From Chionomys nivalis (Eukaryota; Chordata; Mammalia; Rodentia; Cricetidae): a stretch of DNA of 64,000 bases. Shown piece after piece: positions 36,747 to 48,588 of the stretch (positions within the stretch are counted from its first letter, which is position 1; each line of letters opens with the position of its first letter). The notes under the pieces are model-generated. The model was not told the origin of the DNA, did not search any database, and was given only the letters and a program-made list of their open reading frames with translations. The stretch is from the NCBI RefSeq assembly GCF_950005125.1, contig NC_080095.1, positions 8,155,701-8,219,700 on the forward strand, in the 5' to 3' direction. The position numbers and the translations under genes were made by a program.

Positions 36747-37161
36747 ATGGTGCCAAGAATCCAAAGTAAAAAGATGAGGTTTGAGTGGAAGTTACTCTTT
36801 ATTCTCTGTGGTGTCCTTACTTAAAATCTACTAGCTGATCTGCACCTGTTGTGATTGACATGTGATGTTTCCATGCTCAAGAATAGCAAAAATTACTTAT
36901 TAAAATTTTCAGAGATTTAAATTTTATTGTTTATTTTATTCAGTTTTCATTTACTATTTATATGTTTTTGAAATAAGTTTTAATGCAATATATTATAATT
37001 ACTGATTTTCATCTTCTAACTTTTTCTATATCCTTCCTTCTTCCTTATCATCCAGCTCTTTTTCTCTGTAGAAAGGAAACATATAAACAAAACAAGTTTA
37101 AAAATAGGATTATAACAAGAAAATAATACACAGATCATAGAAACACACAGAGAAAGAGAGA

Positions 37162-37179
37162 AAGATAGATGATAGATAT

Positions 37180-37237
<58 letters not shown>

Positions 37238-37258
37238 CAGACAGACACACACACACAG
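37162..37258. repeat. (GATA)n / (GACA)n microsatellite
   Basis: Long run of GATA units passing into GACA and CA units. Confidence 0.95.
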
Positions 37259-37553
37259 AGGGCGGGGGAACTAAAGTACATCAAACCAAACCAAAAATAT
37301 TTAAACAATTCAACCTTGGAACCATAGTACTAAGCAAAAACAAATTAGATGAAAAGAAATGCAGTATAAATTGATATGACAGGAAATATCTACAAACATA
37401 CAATTGAGGTCATTTTGTGTTGGCCATCTACTCCTGGCCATGGATCCACCCTTAAGTGTGGGTAATATACCCAATGAGACTCAATTACAGAAAACTGATT
37501 CTTCCTTCGCAAGCAAAAATTGCTGAAACTTCTTGCTTTGGGTTGAGAGCTTG

Positions 37554-37633
37554 TGTCTGTCTCTCTCTCTGTCTCTGTCTCTCTGTCTCTGTCTCTGTCT
37601 CTCTCTTTGTCTCTCTCTCTCTCTGTCTGTCTA
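37554..37633. repeat. (CT)n / (GTCT)n microsatellite
   Basis: Imperfect CT and GTCT repeat. It causes Arg/Glu/Asp-rich and Ser/Leu/Val-rich frames on the two strands that are not genes. Confidence 0.95.
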
Positions 37634-40089
37634 TTTCTCATTACTAAAAACCCATTTGGATAGAATCTTTCAGGCATTGCACATGCTTTCATAATCTCGG
37701 TAGGTTCATGTATACTTCAGTCCTGTTATGTCTCTACGATATTTTCCATAGCACACCCAATCTTCTCTGGCTCCTACAATCTATTGAGTTTTGTTTCCAG
37801 AAATAAAGTCTATATATCGACTTATTGGGGTCAACTGAAGACAATTTCAATAGCTCATACTGATTTTATACCTGTCGGGGCTCTATGACCATTAAGTCAT
37901 AGAGAGTTATTCTAATTGGGCATTGAGATGTTAATTGATAACTCATGTATTTGGAAAGCAGCACTGTTCACCCAGGTGTGTACCTCTGTCGAAAGGCTCA
38001 CAGGTTAACATAAAATTCAATGTTCATCCTTGAACTTTCTACTCAGGTTTATGCAATAACCTAGATAACCATAGATCATGATGAGAACAGACCACTGGAA
38101 TATCACCAACAGCTAAACTACAAGTCTTATCTAGATATAAAAAGGTTTGCCTACAGTTTTTTAATTCATTAGTTTTTACGTAAATGCTCTCTCATCACAT
38201 TATTATCTTAACACAAAAAATATTGTCAACGAAAAAAACTTACAAATTTAGAACAAGGCAATTATTTACTCTTTATTATTTCCCCATGTTTTGTTATAGA
38301 AACAACAAATGTAATTTATGTTTCTCTTTATTCCATAGTACTATTAACTTTACTGTAAGCAATCTAACTTCACTTTGTCATGCAACACACACTCCATTCT
38401 GTCTAAATCTTTATTTTTTACTTCTGCTGCAGGATCCTATATTTACACATAGCTTTCTTATCAACCCTAATTTTGGTTTGCCTCACACCAATTCCTAATT
38501 TCTCAGTTCCCAAGTGCCACTTCATGCTTGAGACTTTCTTTCTCCAGGGTTCCCCTCTGGTTTTCTTTTGTCCCTGTTTTATTATACTTCTCCATTAATA
38601 CCTCAGGCACTAATGACACATTTCAAGTCACTTGGCTTCTACAATTTGAACTCACAAAGAAAGTATTCAAATCATGGAATCACATATAAGTCAGAATATA
38701 AAGCATTTATCTTCATGGACCTGAGTGACCTCATTCAGCATATTTTTTTTTCCAGTTTCAACCACTTATTTATAGAGTTCATGATTCTTGTTTTACTACT
38801 GAGTAATAGCCCATTGTTTATGTGCCCCAGCTTTCATTATCTATTTGTCCTTTGTTGGAAATCTAGGTTGATTCCATTTCCCATCTCTGTGAATAGAGTA
38901 ACAATAAATATTGATATGCAAGTGTCTTTACAGTAAGATGGAGAGTCTCTTGAGGTATAAAGCTAGAGCACCAAATAGTTTTATTTATTATTTTTGGTGA
39001 AATTTCCAAAGTCAGAACACTAGTGTACACTGTCATCAAAAGTGCATGAGGATCTCCCTTTCTCCACAACCAAGTATGCATTTGTTGTCATTTATGCTTT
39101 TGTTCATAGTCATTATAACTGAGGTTAAAATAGAATTAAAGTTGTTATGAACTGTATTTCACTGTGAGCTAAGGATTATACTATTGTATACTATAGAGAA
39201 ACCAACCAGGAATTGAATGGAAAATTCTCCCTTCAGCTTCCTTTCCTAATGTGGGAAGATGTTATTCCATCTACCTAGGGAAGAAAGGACATCAATGATC
39301 ATATAAAGTACCAAATCTTTTAGTCTTCAATAACAGCTTTCCAGTAAGATATACCCACTAGTGCCTGAGAGGTATGTGACGACCAACTTTATTCTAATTA
39401 TATTCTTTGAGTAATTCATTGTATATATTTATCCCAGGTAAACATGTTCAAAAGCCCACGACTTGGGGTAACATAGGCCCTAGTAGACACTACTCAAGTT
39501 TCATTTCTAATAGTCATGTTGTCAAATTGCAATGTAAATATTTATTTTTACAACCAATAGATTAGTCCTGCTCTCAGCCATGGTCACAAGAACTTCTGTG
39601 TACAGTGGGTAATAATTAATGTAAACAATCATACCTGGTCAAAGTGCTAGGAATAGAAGACTGAGTATTCATCCTCAGATGAGCCATCTTTATCCACTGT
39701 GCACCAAAAACTCAGGGAACTTCACAAAAAAGATGGGATCAAATTTAAGAACCAGAATATGGGGTGGGTAGCCATGAAATGTTGGCTTCAGGACTTGACA
39801 TAGCTACTACATATATGAACTCTAAGCATCTACAGTTACCAGCTCATGATCTCAACAAATCAAGCAAGTCAACATTACAGCATGAGAGTCTGTGAAGTAA
39901 TTTGAGTTAGTAAAGATGTCAACTTGTAAGCTTAGCAATATGTTTTGAATTGCTTTGTATCTACTTGGTAGAAACGAGAATTGAATTTCATAAGCTGTCC
40001 TCCAAGGTTCTTACAGGCATCTTGGTTTATTGTGCCTTGTTTCACAAATGAATGCAATGGGAAAGCTTAAAAAATAATAAAAAATGGCC

Positions 40090-40870
40090 AATTCAGGCTC
40101 CGTGTCCCCCATTACTAGGAGTCTTTGATAAGAATAGCTTCATAGACTACAAAGATTTTCCATTGTACCAGATTTCCTGAATAGAATACCTTCTGTAACC
40201 ATGCAAGGTCTAAAATGGAGGTGTTAGGACACCAAACCAGTCACAACCATTGACCTAGAGTTATCTAGTCCTGCCTGGAGAGTGTTCTGTGACTGGATCC
40301 TAGAAGATTCCTAATAATTGAGACCAAAGAGACTACATCAGCAACTGAAAAGAGAAGATACATAGTCCTAGGGCCAAATATTAGGTAGAATTCATAATGT
40401 GCTACTAAGGTGTGGGAGGAAGGATTGTAAAAACCAGAGGGCCCATAGACACCATGAGATCACTGTCCAAATATCAACTAATGAAGATTCATGGGGGTTC
40501 ATGGAAATCAGAGATCCTGTATGGCTGCCTTAGGTCCTCATTATATCTGTTACAGATAAATAGCTTGGCATCCTTTTAAGATTACTAACGCTGGAAACAG
40601 GGTCTGTCTGATTCTTTGTCCTACTTGTCGGACACTTTTCTTCCTACTGTGTTGATTCATCCAAGCTGATGGTATGGTATTTGCCTGGTCTTATTTTAGC
40701 TTGGTATGCCATATTTTATGAATATTCCTGGAATAGCTGCAATTTTCTGGGGAAAGACAGAGCAGGATGCATCTGGGGAAGAGCAAAAGTATGGGTGAGA
40801 GAGAAGAGTAAGGAGAAACTTTGATTAGAATGTACTTAATGAGAAAAAGAGTTAAAAATTTTAAAGAAAT
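40090..40870 (+). mobile_element. Older LINE-1 3' UTR (Lx-like)
   Basis: The stretch at 40480-40860 follows the order I know from older murine L1 3' UTRs: 'tagcttggcatcctttt', then 'gtctgattctttgtcctact', then 'tttgattagaatgtactt' at the end. No ORF2 is attached. Confidence 0.65.
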
Positions 40871-41419
40871 ATTGCAACCTTATGGGCAAGGATTCTTCTT
40901 GGGCCAACATCAAGCTTTGGATCTATTGGTATTGGTTAACTGATGGAAAAAGTATAATAACTTTTGGGAAGGTTTCTAGAGGCTCCTTCATCACCTTCTT
41001 TGCTATGGAATGATACACCTATGTGTATTTAGATAACACAGTTTGGACTGAACTCTGCTATTGTGAAACAAAAGAGAGATTTTTTTGGAAGGTACCAAAG
41101 AAGTCAGAAGAACATAGTTGGGGATAGACATGATCACAATATAATTTATACATGGATAAAAATTTTACAGTATAAGCACAATTATTTTTAAAAATGAAAA
41201 TAACAATTTTATATATGTTCAGAATTTTCATACCTGTACATTTTACACTGTGCATATTTCCCCCATAACTCGTACCACTCATTTTCTTGGTTTCCTGTTT
41301 TTGCAATATTCTTCTAGAGAGTTTCATTTCTAAGTTGTTGGTTACTTGCATAAATAGTTCTGTGTACTTATTTAATATAAAAAATGCTCAGTGTAAAATG
41401 CACAGGTATGAAAATTCTA

Positions 41420-42215
41420 AAAGTGAGAAGGGGAGGATGGGGGGAGCTTTGGGGAATGGGATGGTTGGGATAAAGGAAGGGTGGATAGGGGAGCAGGGAA
41501 GTATATATCCTAATTAAGGGAGTCATCTTAGGGTTGGCAAGAGACATGACTCTAGAGGGGCTCGCAGGTGTCCAGGGAGATGTCCCCAGCTGGTACCTTG
41601 GGCAACTGAGGAGAGGGAAACTGAAATGACCCTATCCTATACTGATGAATATCTTGTATATCACCTTAGAACCTTCATCTGGCGATGGATGGAAATAGAG
41701 ACAGAGACCCACATTGGAGCAATGGACTGAGCTCCCAAGGTCCAAATGAGGAACAGAAGGAGGGAGAACATGAGCAAGGAAGTCAGGACCGTGAGACATG
41801 CACCTATCCACTGTGACAGTGGGGCTGATCTATTGGGCGCTCACCAAGGCCAGCTGGACTGGGACTGAATAAGCATGGGACAAAACCGGACTCTCTGAAC
41901 ATGGCGGACAATGAAGGCTGATGAGAAGCCAAGGACAATGTCACTAGGTTTCGATCCTACTGCATGAACTGGCTTTGTGGGAGCCTAACCTGTTTGGATG
42001 CTCACCTTCCTGGACCTGGATGGAGGGGGGAGAACCTTGGACTTCCCACAGGGCAGGGAATTTGGACTGCTCTTCAGACTCGAGAGGGAGGGGGAATGGA
42101 GTAGGGGAAAGGGGAGAGGAGTGGGGGAAAGGGGAGAGGAGTGGGGGGTGGGGTAGGGAAATGGGAGGGGGGAGGAGGTGGAAATTTTTCAACAAAAAAA
42201 TAAATGAATAAATAA
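41420..42215 (+). mobile_element. LINE-1 3' UTR, 5'-truncated
   Basis: It matches the 3' UTR of the young L1 (15640-16450) from 'gagaaggggaggatggg' to the G-rich tract and A-rich tail, but with more differences, so it is an older member. It sits about 0.7 kb upstream of an intact V segment. Confidence 0.9.
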
Positions 42216-42816
42216 AAATTTAATTAATACAGTTATCTCCAGTTTCATTGATTTTCCTAAAGGTGATATAAATTCTTTATTCTTTTATATGACCTATTCC
42301 TCTTGTGTCACACATACAGCCATGTCTTCTAGGTGCAATCTTCTGCTGACAGACATGAAGTTTATTTCTGTAATTGTGGTAGATAGTGTTGCATTAAACA
42401 TTAATGTGCAAATATTTCTGAGGTATGTTTATTTAGGTCATTTCAGTCAGTTTTTGTATGAATCCTTCTGGTATGCAAATATTAATTATATATCTGAAAT
42501 TAGGCTATAATTTCTCAAAACTTAGAAAGATTTGAAATTTCCAGTTTCCACCATTATCATCAAACCACCATCCCTAAATCAATATGACAACCTTGTCACA
42601 AAGTGGAGAAACTGCCTCAGGCCAGAAATCTATTAAGAGCTTAGGTCCTGTTGTTACACCCACAGCATCTGCAGAGCTGAGGGAATGGTATGAGATGCAT
42701 TTCTTCAGACAGGATCAGGATTTGAACTTCAACATCCTGTTGCTTGACTCAAGTGTCCTTCACCACCTTCTCAAACAGGACTAGGTGCTTATTTAAGAAG
42801 TCCCCTGTTCTTGAAT

Positions 42817-42824
42817 ATGCAAAT
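42817..42824 (+). promoter_or_regulatory. Ig V promoter octamer ATGCAAAT
   Basis: Perfect octamer, 100 bp upstream of the leader ATG at 42924, at the same distance as for the 33954 segment. Confidence 0.88.
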
Positions 42825-42923
42825 TGCCTGAGTCTATTATGGTAAATACAGGAATGTCCACACCCAACAACAATATATGGTCAGTGTCTTCTCCACAGTC
42901 ACTGAGTACACAAGGCCCACACC

Positions 42924-43363
42924 ATGGGATGGAGCTGTATCATTCTCTTCCTTGTGTCAGTAATGACAGGTAAGGGATTTCTAATTCCAAACTGGAGGAA
43001 AAGACAGGGACTGAGGTGACAATGTCTCTGACAATCTACTCTGTCTTTTTCTTCACAGGTGTCCACTCCCAAGTACAGCTGCATCAGTCAGGGCCTGAAC
43101 TGGGAAAACCGGGGACCTCAATAAAGTTGTCTTGCAAGGCTTCAGGCTACACCTTCACTAGCTACTCTATTAGCTGGTTGAAGCAAAGTCCTGGACAGGG
43201 CCTGGAGTATAATGGATATATTTATCCTAGTAATGGTGGTACTGGCTATGCACAAAAGTTCCAGGGCAAGGCCAAGCTGACTGCAGACACCACCTCCAAC
43301 ACAGCCTACATGGAGCTCAGCAGCCTGACATCTGAAGACTCTGCAGTCTATTACTGTGCAAGA
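42924..43363 (+). CDS. IGHV: IGHV1-type heavy-chain V segment, open frame with unusual FR2
   Basis: Leader exon 42924-42969 (MGWSCIILFLVSVMT) has donor GTAAGG. The V exon at 43059-43363 follows a CACAG acceptor and starts GVHS, then QVQLHQSGPELGKPG. The mature region has 98 codons, with first Cys (LSCKAS), FR2 Trp (SISWLKQ), CDR1 GYTFTSYS, CDR2 IYPSNGGT and end SAVYYCAR. FR2 reads GLEYNG where nearly all IGHV1 segments read GLEWIG. That changes two adjacent residues at the VH-VL interface region. There are no stops or shifts. The nonamer is degenerate. It is therefore an open frame that may recombine or fold poorly. Whether it counts as functional needs repertoire data. Confidence 0.93.
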
Positions 43364-43401
43364 CACAGTGTTGCAACCACATCCTGAATGTGTCAATAAG
43401 C
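43364..43401 (+). promoter_or_regulatory. V RSS with degenerate nonamer
   Basis: Heptamer CACAGTG (43364-43370) is perfect. At the nonamer position the text is TCAATAAGC (43393-43401) rather than TCAGAAACC. The spacer keeps the IGHV1 form. Confidence 0.85.
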
Positions 43402-44430
43402 CTGAAAGAGAAGGAAGCAACCCTGGGACTGACATAACAGAGAAGTAAGCCTTAAGACATTCACAGAAACAATCATTCTGAATGTTGTTTTGTCTCTTAC
43501 ATTTTTGTAAGAACTTTTCAAAATTATATCTGTGAATGAAGGGATACTGATTTAGTGTACACCATACCTTCACAATTTTTTCACCAATGATCACATTCAT
43601 TGAAATGTTTCTTCATTAATAAAATAATAAATGTGAAAACTCTGATTATGAAGTACAATAAAAAATCCATCTCTGGATTCTTAGAGAATGGAACATTTTG
43701 AAAGTAGTGTTTAATAAACTGAACTATTTGAGTAGTAAAGTCCAAACAATAACTGCTGGGAAAACAAAATTCCTTCGGAGTCTTAAATGTTACATTACTA
43801 CAGTTTTACAATTAAAAAATGGTTGTGTAGTCCTGCAGAAGTTCCAGTCTCTTAGAGTATTAGATATGAGTCAAAATGCACTATGCAGGAATATATTTCC
43901 TGTAAGTAGGTCAAATATGATTAATTTACTTTTCACAAAAATTGTTAATAAAATCAATGTTAATTAAAGTAGGTTCTAAGATAATGCATTATTCCCTGTT
44001 CCAAAATTTATATCCTTCCCAGTCTCAGAAACCTGCCACACAGTCCCAAGATTTTATAGAACATAAAACCATACTGATACATTATTTCCTCTCACAGGCC
44101 ATTAGATATCAACTTGGTGGTCTCCTTTGTTCTACAGTGTGCTTGGGGTTTTGAATGGTTGAGTACTTGTGAACATCATCAGTTGTGTTTGTCTATCATC
44201 TCACTTCATCTTCAGTGTTTACTGTTACAGCTTTATCAAACAACACCAAAGAAAAGATTAGGTTTCATGGAGATCTGGAAATCAACTGAGGTGCAGTTCA
44301 CTATTCATTCTGGAAATATATACTCAATATCACCTTAGACAACAAAGGAAGCAGAGACAGTCATATTTTGTGCACAGAGTGAGCATGTCAGCGACTTTCT
44401 GGTGAAGGGGGAATATATGTTCATGGATAA
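43391..44430 (+). repeat. Block D, copy 1
   Basis: It follows the V segment and aligns with 61273-62260 (for example 43690-43800 with 61570-61680). Its right part (44180-44350) also resembles the start of block C. No gene was seen. A V-like FR2 echo near 44135-44165 was considered too weak to call. Confidence 0.7.
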
Positions 44431-44527
44431 AGCAGAATTATGCCAACTACCCTATAAATGTGCCTGAACTTGATTCCAATCATATTCTGTGTTATTATAT
44501 GGAAGCGTAGTCACACAAATCCATTTA

Positions 44528-44927
44528 AAGGTAGAACGGCACTGAACACTAAGTTGTTGTCTGAGGTTTTCTGTCCTGCCCAGTTCCTTCAATTGTTAAG
44601 TTCCAAAGAAAATCACAATGGTCTACATTATCTATATTAGCTCAGGCTTCTTATTAACTCTTATAACTTATATTAGCCCATTATTCTTGTCTGTGCTAGT
44701 CACATGACGCAGGACCTTTTTCAGTGTGGCAGTCATATCTTGCTTTTTCTATGGTGGGCTCCCAACTGTGTCCTCTTCCCAGAACTTTCCTGTTGTCATT
44801 AACCCACCTCCTCTTCCTGTCTGGTTGTCCCACCTATACTTCCTGCCTGGCTACTGGCCAATCAGCATTTATTTAAAATATAATTGACAGAATATAGACC
44901 ATGGTAGCACAACAGTTCCCCCACTTT
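44528..44927 (-). repeat. ERV LTR, minus strand
   Basis: On the minus strand it starts TGTTGTGCTA after a purine run and contains 'gctgattggccagtagccagg' (CCAAT-type) and 'ggctaatataagttataagag'. I recall this as a widespread rodent class II LTR. The 3' boundary at about 44528 is approximate. Confidence 0.6.
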
Positions 44928-45450
44928 ATCACAATTTTTTTAAGAACATCTATAGACCACTTTTTTGGGAATGTGGACATAGTTTTCCAGGCTACTTCCT
45001 GACAGTTGGGGGCACTGATAATCTTTGGGGAACCTAAAGAAAATTTAGAGTTATGATCTTGTCCTGACTGGAGTATCCTGTGTGGCTTGATCATCTCAGG
45101 CAGCATCTTGAATCTATTCTGGATGTAAAACTCAGGTATCTGGGCCATCCGCCACTATCAGAGATTTCTCACTTGGTCTTCCTTGATCAAACCTGACTTT
45201 TCTTAACACAGAATGAATCCACGGCCTCTCATTTCCTGTGGAAACAAAAGCAAATCCTCTTCTCCAAAGTAACCTTTTGACTTAAATTTTGAAGTCAAGG
45301 TATTTTCAAAATATCTATCTTGGATTAATTCAGCATCATTTATAAATAAATATCTTTAATCAGCTGTTGCTCTTTCCTCAGCATTCAAACAATCCAAAGA
45401 GAACATAATAACATACAGTATCCAGACTCTCTGTTTATTTTTTATCTTTA
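44928..45450 (-). mobile_element. ERV internal fragment next to LTR, minus strand
   Basis: A purine-rich stretch just before the LTR start on the minus strand ('aaagtggggga' type) looks like the polypurine tract. Upstream text (to about 45450) is non-coding 3' internal sequence. No retroviral gene can be recognised. The family is not assigned. Confidence 0.5.
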
Positions 45451-45489
45451 CATGGCTTTATTTTAACCTCTATTACTTTTATTTTTACT

Positions 45490-45710
45490 TTTAACTTTTG
45501 GCTTTTTGAGACAAGTTCTCTGTGTATCTTTGGCTGTCCTGGAACTCCCTCTGTATACCAGATTGTCCTTGAACTCACAGAGATCCATCTGCCTATGCCT
45601 CCCAAGTGCTAGGATTAAAGGTGTGTGCCACCACACCTTTAATTCACAGAGGTCTGCCTGCCTCTGTCTCCCAAGTTTTGTGATTAAAGGTGGATACCAC
45701 CACACCCAAC
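45490..45710 (-). mobile_element. B1 SINE plus partial second B1
   Basis: B1 text (minus strand) covers about 45493-45640. It is followed by a repeated B1 left part (about 45641-45710) with the same 'ctgcctctgtctcccaag ... attaaaggtg' order. It is older and more diverged than the B1 at 31678. Confidence 0.85.
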
Positions 45711-46199
45711 TACTCTCTTTTTTTCTTTTTTTCTCCCAAGTCTACATATATTTTTAAACACACAATAAAACATTTAGAGGGTATTTTGTCTTTGAACCCA
45801 TCTCTCTCTTTTTCTGACTATGTGAGACTTAAATTTGATAAGCAATATGGATAGGATTAAAGCCATGGCTTTGACAGATCGATCCAGCCTATTCCTTAGC
45901 TTTCTGTGATTCCAGCCTCATGGTGGAGGTACTGGCCAGAGCCGTGTTTATTGCCACAACTCTATGACATTTCAAGGTTCTTGCCAGCAAGTAAGCTATA
46001 GCAGTCTGCTCACAAACCATACTCAAATGCTCTGTAGCTTGATATCCTGCCTGAAAGAGTCAAAGTTTGCACTGCCAGGATGGCCCAGAAACCCAGCATT
46101 TTAAAATGGTTCTGCTTTTTTTACATGCTACTGCTGAAAACCAAAAAGCATGCAGTCAGTTTTTCATCAACATCATATAAGTGTTTGATGGCAGGACCT

Positions 46200-46490
46200 C
46201 TTAAAAGAGCTGCAAAATCTTAAAGTTATGTCAAATAGATCTTTCACTTCCTTAGTTAGTGTTACACCAAGATACTTATGATATTTGTGGCTTTTGTGAA
46301 ATGTGGTGTTTCTCTGATTTCCCTCTCTGCTTCATTATCCTTTGTGTATAGGAGGACTACTGATTTTTTTTTGAGTTGATCTTATATCCTGCATATCGCT
46401 GAATGTACTTATCAGCTGTAGGAGTTCTTTGGTAGAGTTTTTGGGGTCATTTATGTACATTATTATATCATCTGCAAAAACCAAAGAGTG
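46200..46490 (-). mobile_element. LINE-1 ORF2 fragment (RT region), minus strand
   Basis: The minus-strand translation contains FADDIIMYINDPKNSTKELL, the L1 reverse-transcriptase catalytic region. Frameshifts follow near the 'kkissppihkg' region. Both 5' and 3' parts are missing. Confidence 0.85.
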
Positions 46491-46639
46491 AATGAGAAAT
46501 TCTAGAAAGCAATGTCTGGATGTATTCCAGGAAATTCGTTTTTCATGTTCAGAGACATTACACCATCTCATACATATTATGACCCTAACATTAGATTAAC
46601 TTAGAAGTTCAGATCATCTCATCAAAATCTCACAGTGTC

Positions 46640-48125
46640 CAGCCATTTGTGAGTGGATTCTATGATAAGAGGAGTGTGTCTGTGTAATTCCATATTGCTT
46701 TGGCTGGGAATGACTCTTTTCCACTGCCACCCATTAGTGTGACCTCATACTGGAGAAGCAAGTGCTCCATTGTACACATTACCAAGAATAAGGTGAAATG
46801 CTGAGATAAGCTCATAAATAACTTTAAATTTTAGGGAGATCTGACCATCTATAATGGGTAGTAGGTGTTTCCTAAAGGGTGTTTTGTTGTGAATGGACAA
46901 TCCACGGGACACCATTACAATCCTGAAAATTTGTTTTTCCCCTGAAATATTAAGTGCTTACAAAAAATCAAGAAATTGTAGTGAAAAGCAATAGAATATC
47001 ATTTCTGTGGCTCATATTTTTGCTTTTATATAGTTAACTACACTTCACATACTTAAACACATGCATACAAAATTCTGCATAGTGCTTTCTCATATTTGTG
47101 GGAGTATTTTCCAAAGGTATCCATCATTGGTGGAAAAGTTTAACTCCTTGAAAACTTTACTAACATGTGTTCCGTCCAGGAATAAAAGGTTACTCGGTTT
47201 GAAATGGCAGAGAGAGAGAGAAGGCTAAGTAAAAATCCTCTATACAGGAAAGTCCTTTGCAAAGAGATTTCCTTTCTCCCCTTATTTCTTTAAATACACG
47301 CAAAAGTGGTATGAGAAAGAGATTAATTTGCATCAATTTTTGCCTTGATTTTTTTTCTGTCTTTAAGTTCATTTATTTGTCTCAATGGATTTGTTGACAC
47401 ACACATATCAAACATCGCTTCACTACCAAGATAAGGCATACTTAGTTATGATGGCTCATATTTTGATGTATGTATGCATTTGATTTTCAAGTACCTTTTT
47501 TAAAATTATGAACATTTTGCAATTATTTTACATTCAGACTACAGTTTCCTTTCCTTCATCTTTTGTTGCCTCCCCCATTTCCCCACTCTACCCCCATTCA
47601 CTCCTCTTCCCTTCCAGTTCAGAAAGCGTTCCCTTGGTTTGTATCTCCTTCGCAATGTGAATATATTTTTCTAAAGTGGTTATCACAGTGGTCCCTCATC
47701 TTTCAGCTGATTCCTGTATTTGAGTGTGCCAGTAATTCATTCATGGATGCATGAGAGCTGCATTTGATATCAAGACATATTGTGCTTCTGACCTCTGGTG
47801 CTCAGCTCCAGGTGTAGCCTGATGAAGGTAACAAATACCCTGTTCTCTCTTGTGTCTCCTGCTTTTACTTGGTTGCAATTATGTCTATATGACTGTCAAT
47901 GTCTCTCTCAATGTCAGGCTCTGCTTGGGTGAATCCAGTTCTAGCTGTTCCTGCTTGTGATCTACAAAATAAGGACAGACCTGGGTCTTTGCAGCTTTCA
48001 TCTTGCTACAACTGGGGAAGAGCACCTGAACTCAGAGAAGCTCAGTGGAACTTGAGATCAGCTGTATTCCTCCAGGTATTCATGAATGAATTCCTGAGAC
48101 ACTCAGACACAGGACCCAAAAGAAA
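46640..48125. repeat. Rearranged block E copy 3 with inverted arm
   Basis: The text at 46640-47000 resembles the end of block A, and 47130-47835 aligns directly with blocks E1/E2. From about 47860 to 48125 the sequence instead aligns with the reverse complement of 36340-36570. The two arms face each other around 47830-47900. The part that carries the V relic and CTCF motif in the other copies is absent. The open + strand stretch at 47899-48396 spans the inverted arm and the CT repeat and is not a gene. Confidence 0.7.
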
Positions 48126-48221
48126 GAGGAAGAATAACTGTGGCACTCACAGACCAGGTAAAACTGATGAAAAATACTTGAACATTGAGAAGATAAAAGT
48201 CAGACCAATTAATATTTTTTT

Positions 48222-48331
48222 GCTTCATTTCTTCCTTCCTTCCCTTCTCTTTATTTTTCTCCTTCCTTTTTTCCTTCCTTTATTCCCATCCTTCCTCTGT
48301 TCCTTCCTTTCGTTCTTTCTTTCATCCTTCC

Positions 48332-48392
<61 letters not shown>
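48222..48392. repeat. Polypyrimidine tract and (CT)n
   Basis: Imperfect CTTC/CCTT repeats are followed by a pure CT run to the edge of an LTR. Confidence 0.95.
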
Positions 48393-48395
<3 letters not shown>

Positions 48396-48588
48396 ACAGC
48401 ATAAGTGAATGCAGACAGATTGTAAAAATATATACAGCTTTAATGGGGAGATAGACTTACAGAACCACAGGTTCCCGTGGAGAACAGGAAAGCAGAAAAA
48501 GGGGCGGCTGGGAACATGCCAGCAGATTTATATGTAAACATTAGCCCAAGGCGAACACGCCCCCTTATGGGCGGGGCTTATCCCTACA
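48393..48588 (-). repeat. 3' LTR of minus-strand ERV
   Basis: On the minus strand a purine tract AAAAGGGGGAGA leads into TGTAGGGATAAGCC. The short LTR has a TATA-like 'acatataaatc' and an ATTAAA poly(A) signal. Its 3' end meets the CT repeat, so a few bases may be missing. Confidence 0.75.

Larger units (their letters stand above)
36030..36930 (+). repeat. Block E, copy 2
   Basis: Aligned with 26786-28160 but shorter. It contains the clearest clan II V relic and a CTCF-type motif. Its middle (about 36340-36570) also appears in inverted orientation at about 47860-48125. The plus-strand open stretch at 35973-36443 crosses the block edge and is not conserved, so I do not call it a gene. Confidence 0.8.
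36930..39900 (+). repeat. Block F, copy 2
   Basis: Parallel to 28190-31000. It holds old minus-strand L1 text (about 38680-39100) and two microsatellites that are not in copy 1. Open stretches on both strands here are short and not conserved. Confidence 0.8.

Noticed and set aside
43142..43600. 152-codon open frame on the minus strand
   Set aside because: This is antisense to an intact V exon. Similar antisense openness at 19143-19490 and 34244-34483 is a by-product of V codon composition.
44080..44400. Possible V segment relic (text like 'gggttttgaatggttgag' and 'ttttgtgcacagagtgagc')
   Set aside because: A few words resemble FR2 and a heptamer, but the order and spacing do not fit a V exon, and the matching regions at 8520-8690 and 62090-62260 do not support it.
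47899..48396. 165-codon open frame on the plus strand
   Set aside because: It runs through an inverted piece of intergenic block E and then a polypyrimidine/CT repeat that gives Phe/Leu/Ser runs. It has no protein features and is not conserved in the other copies.
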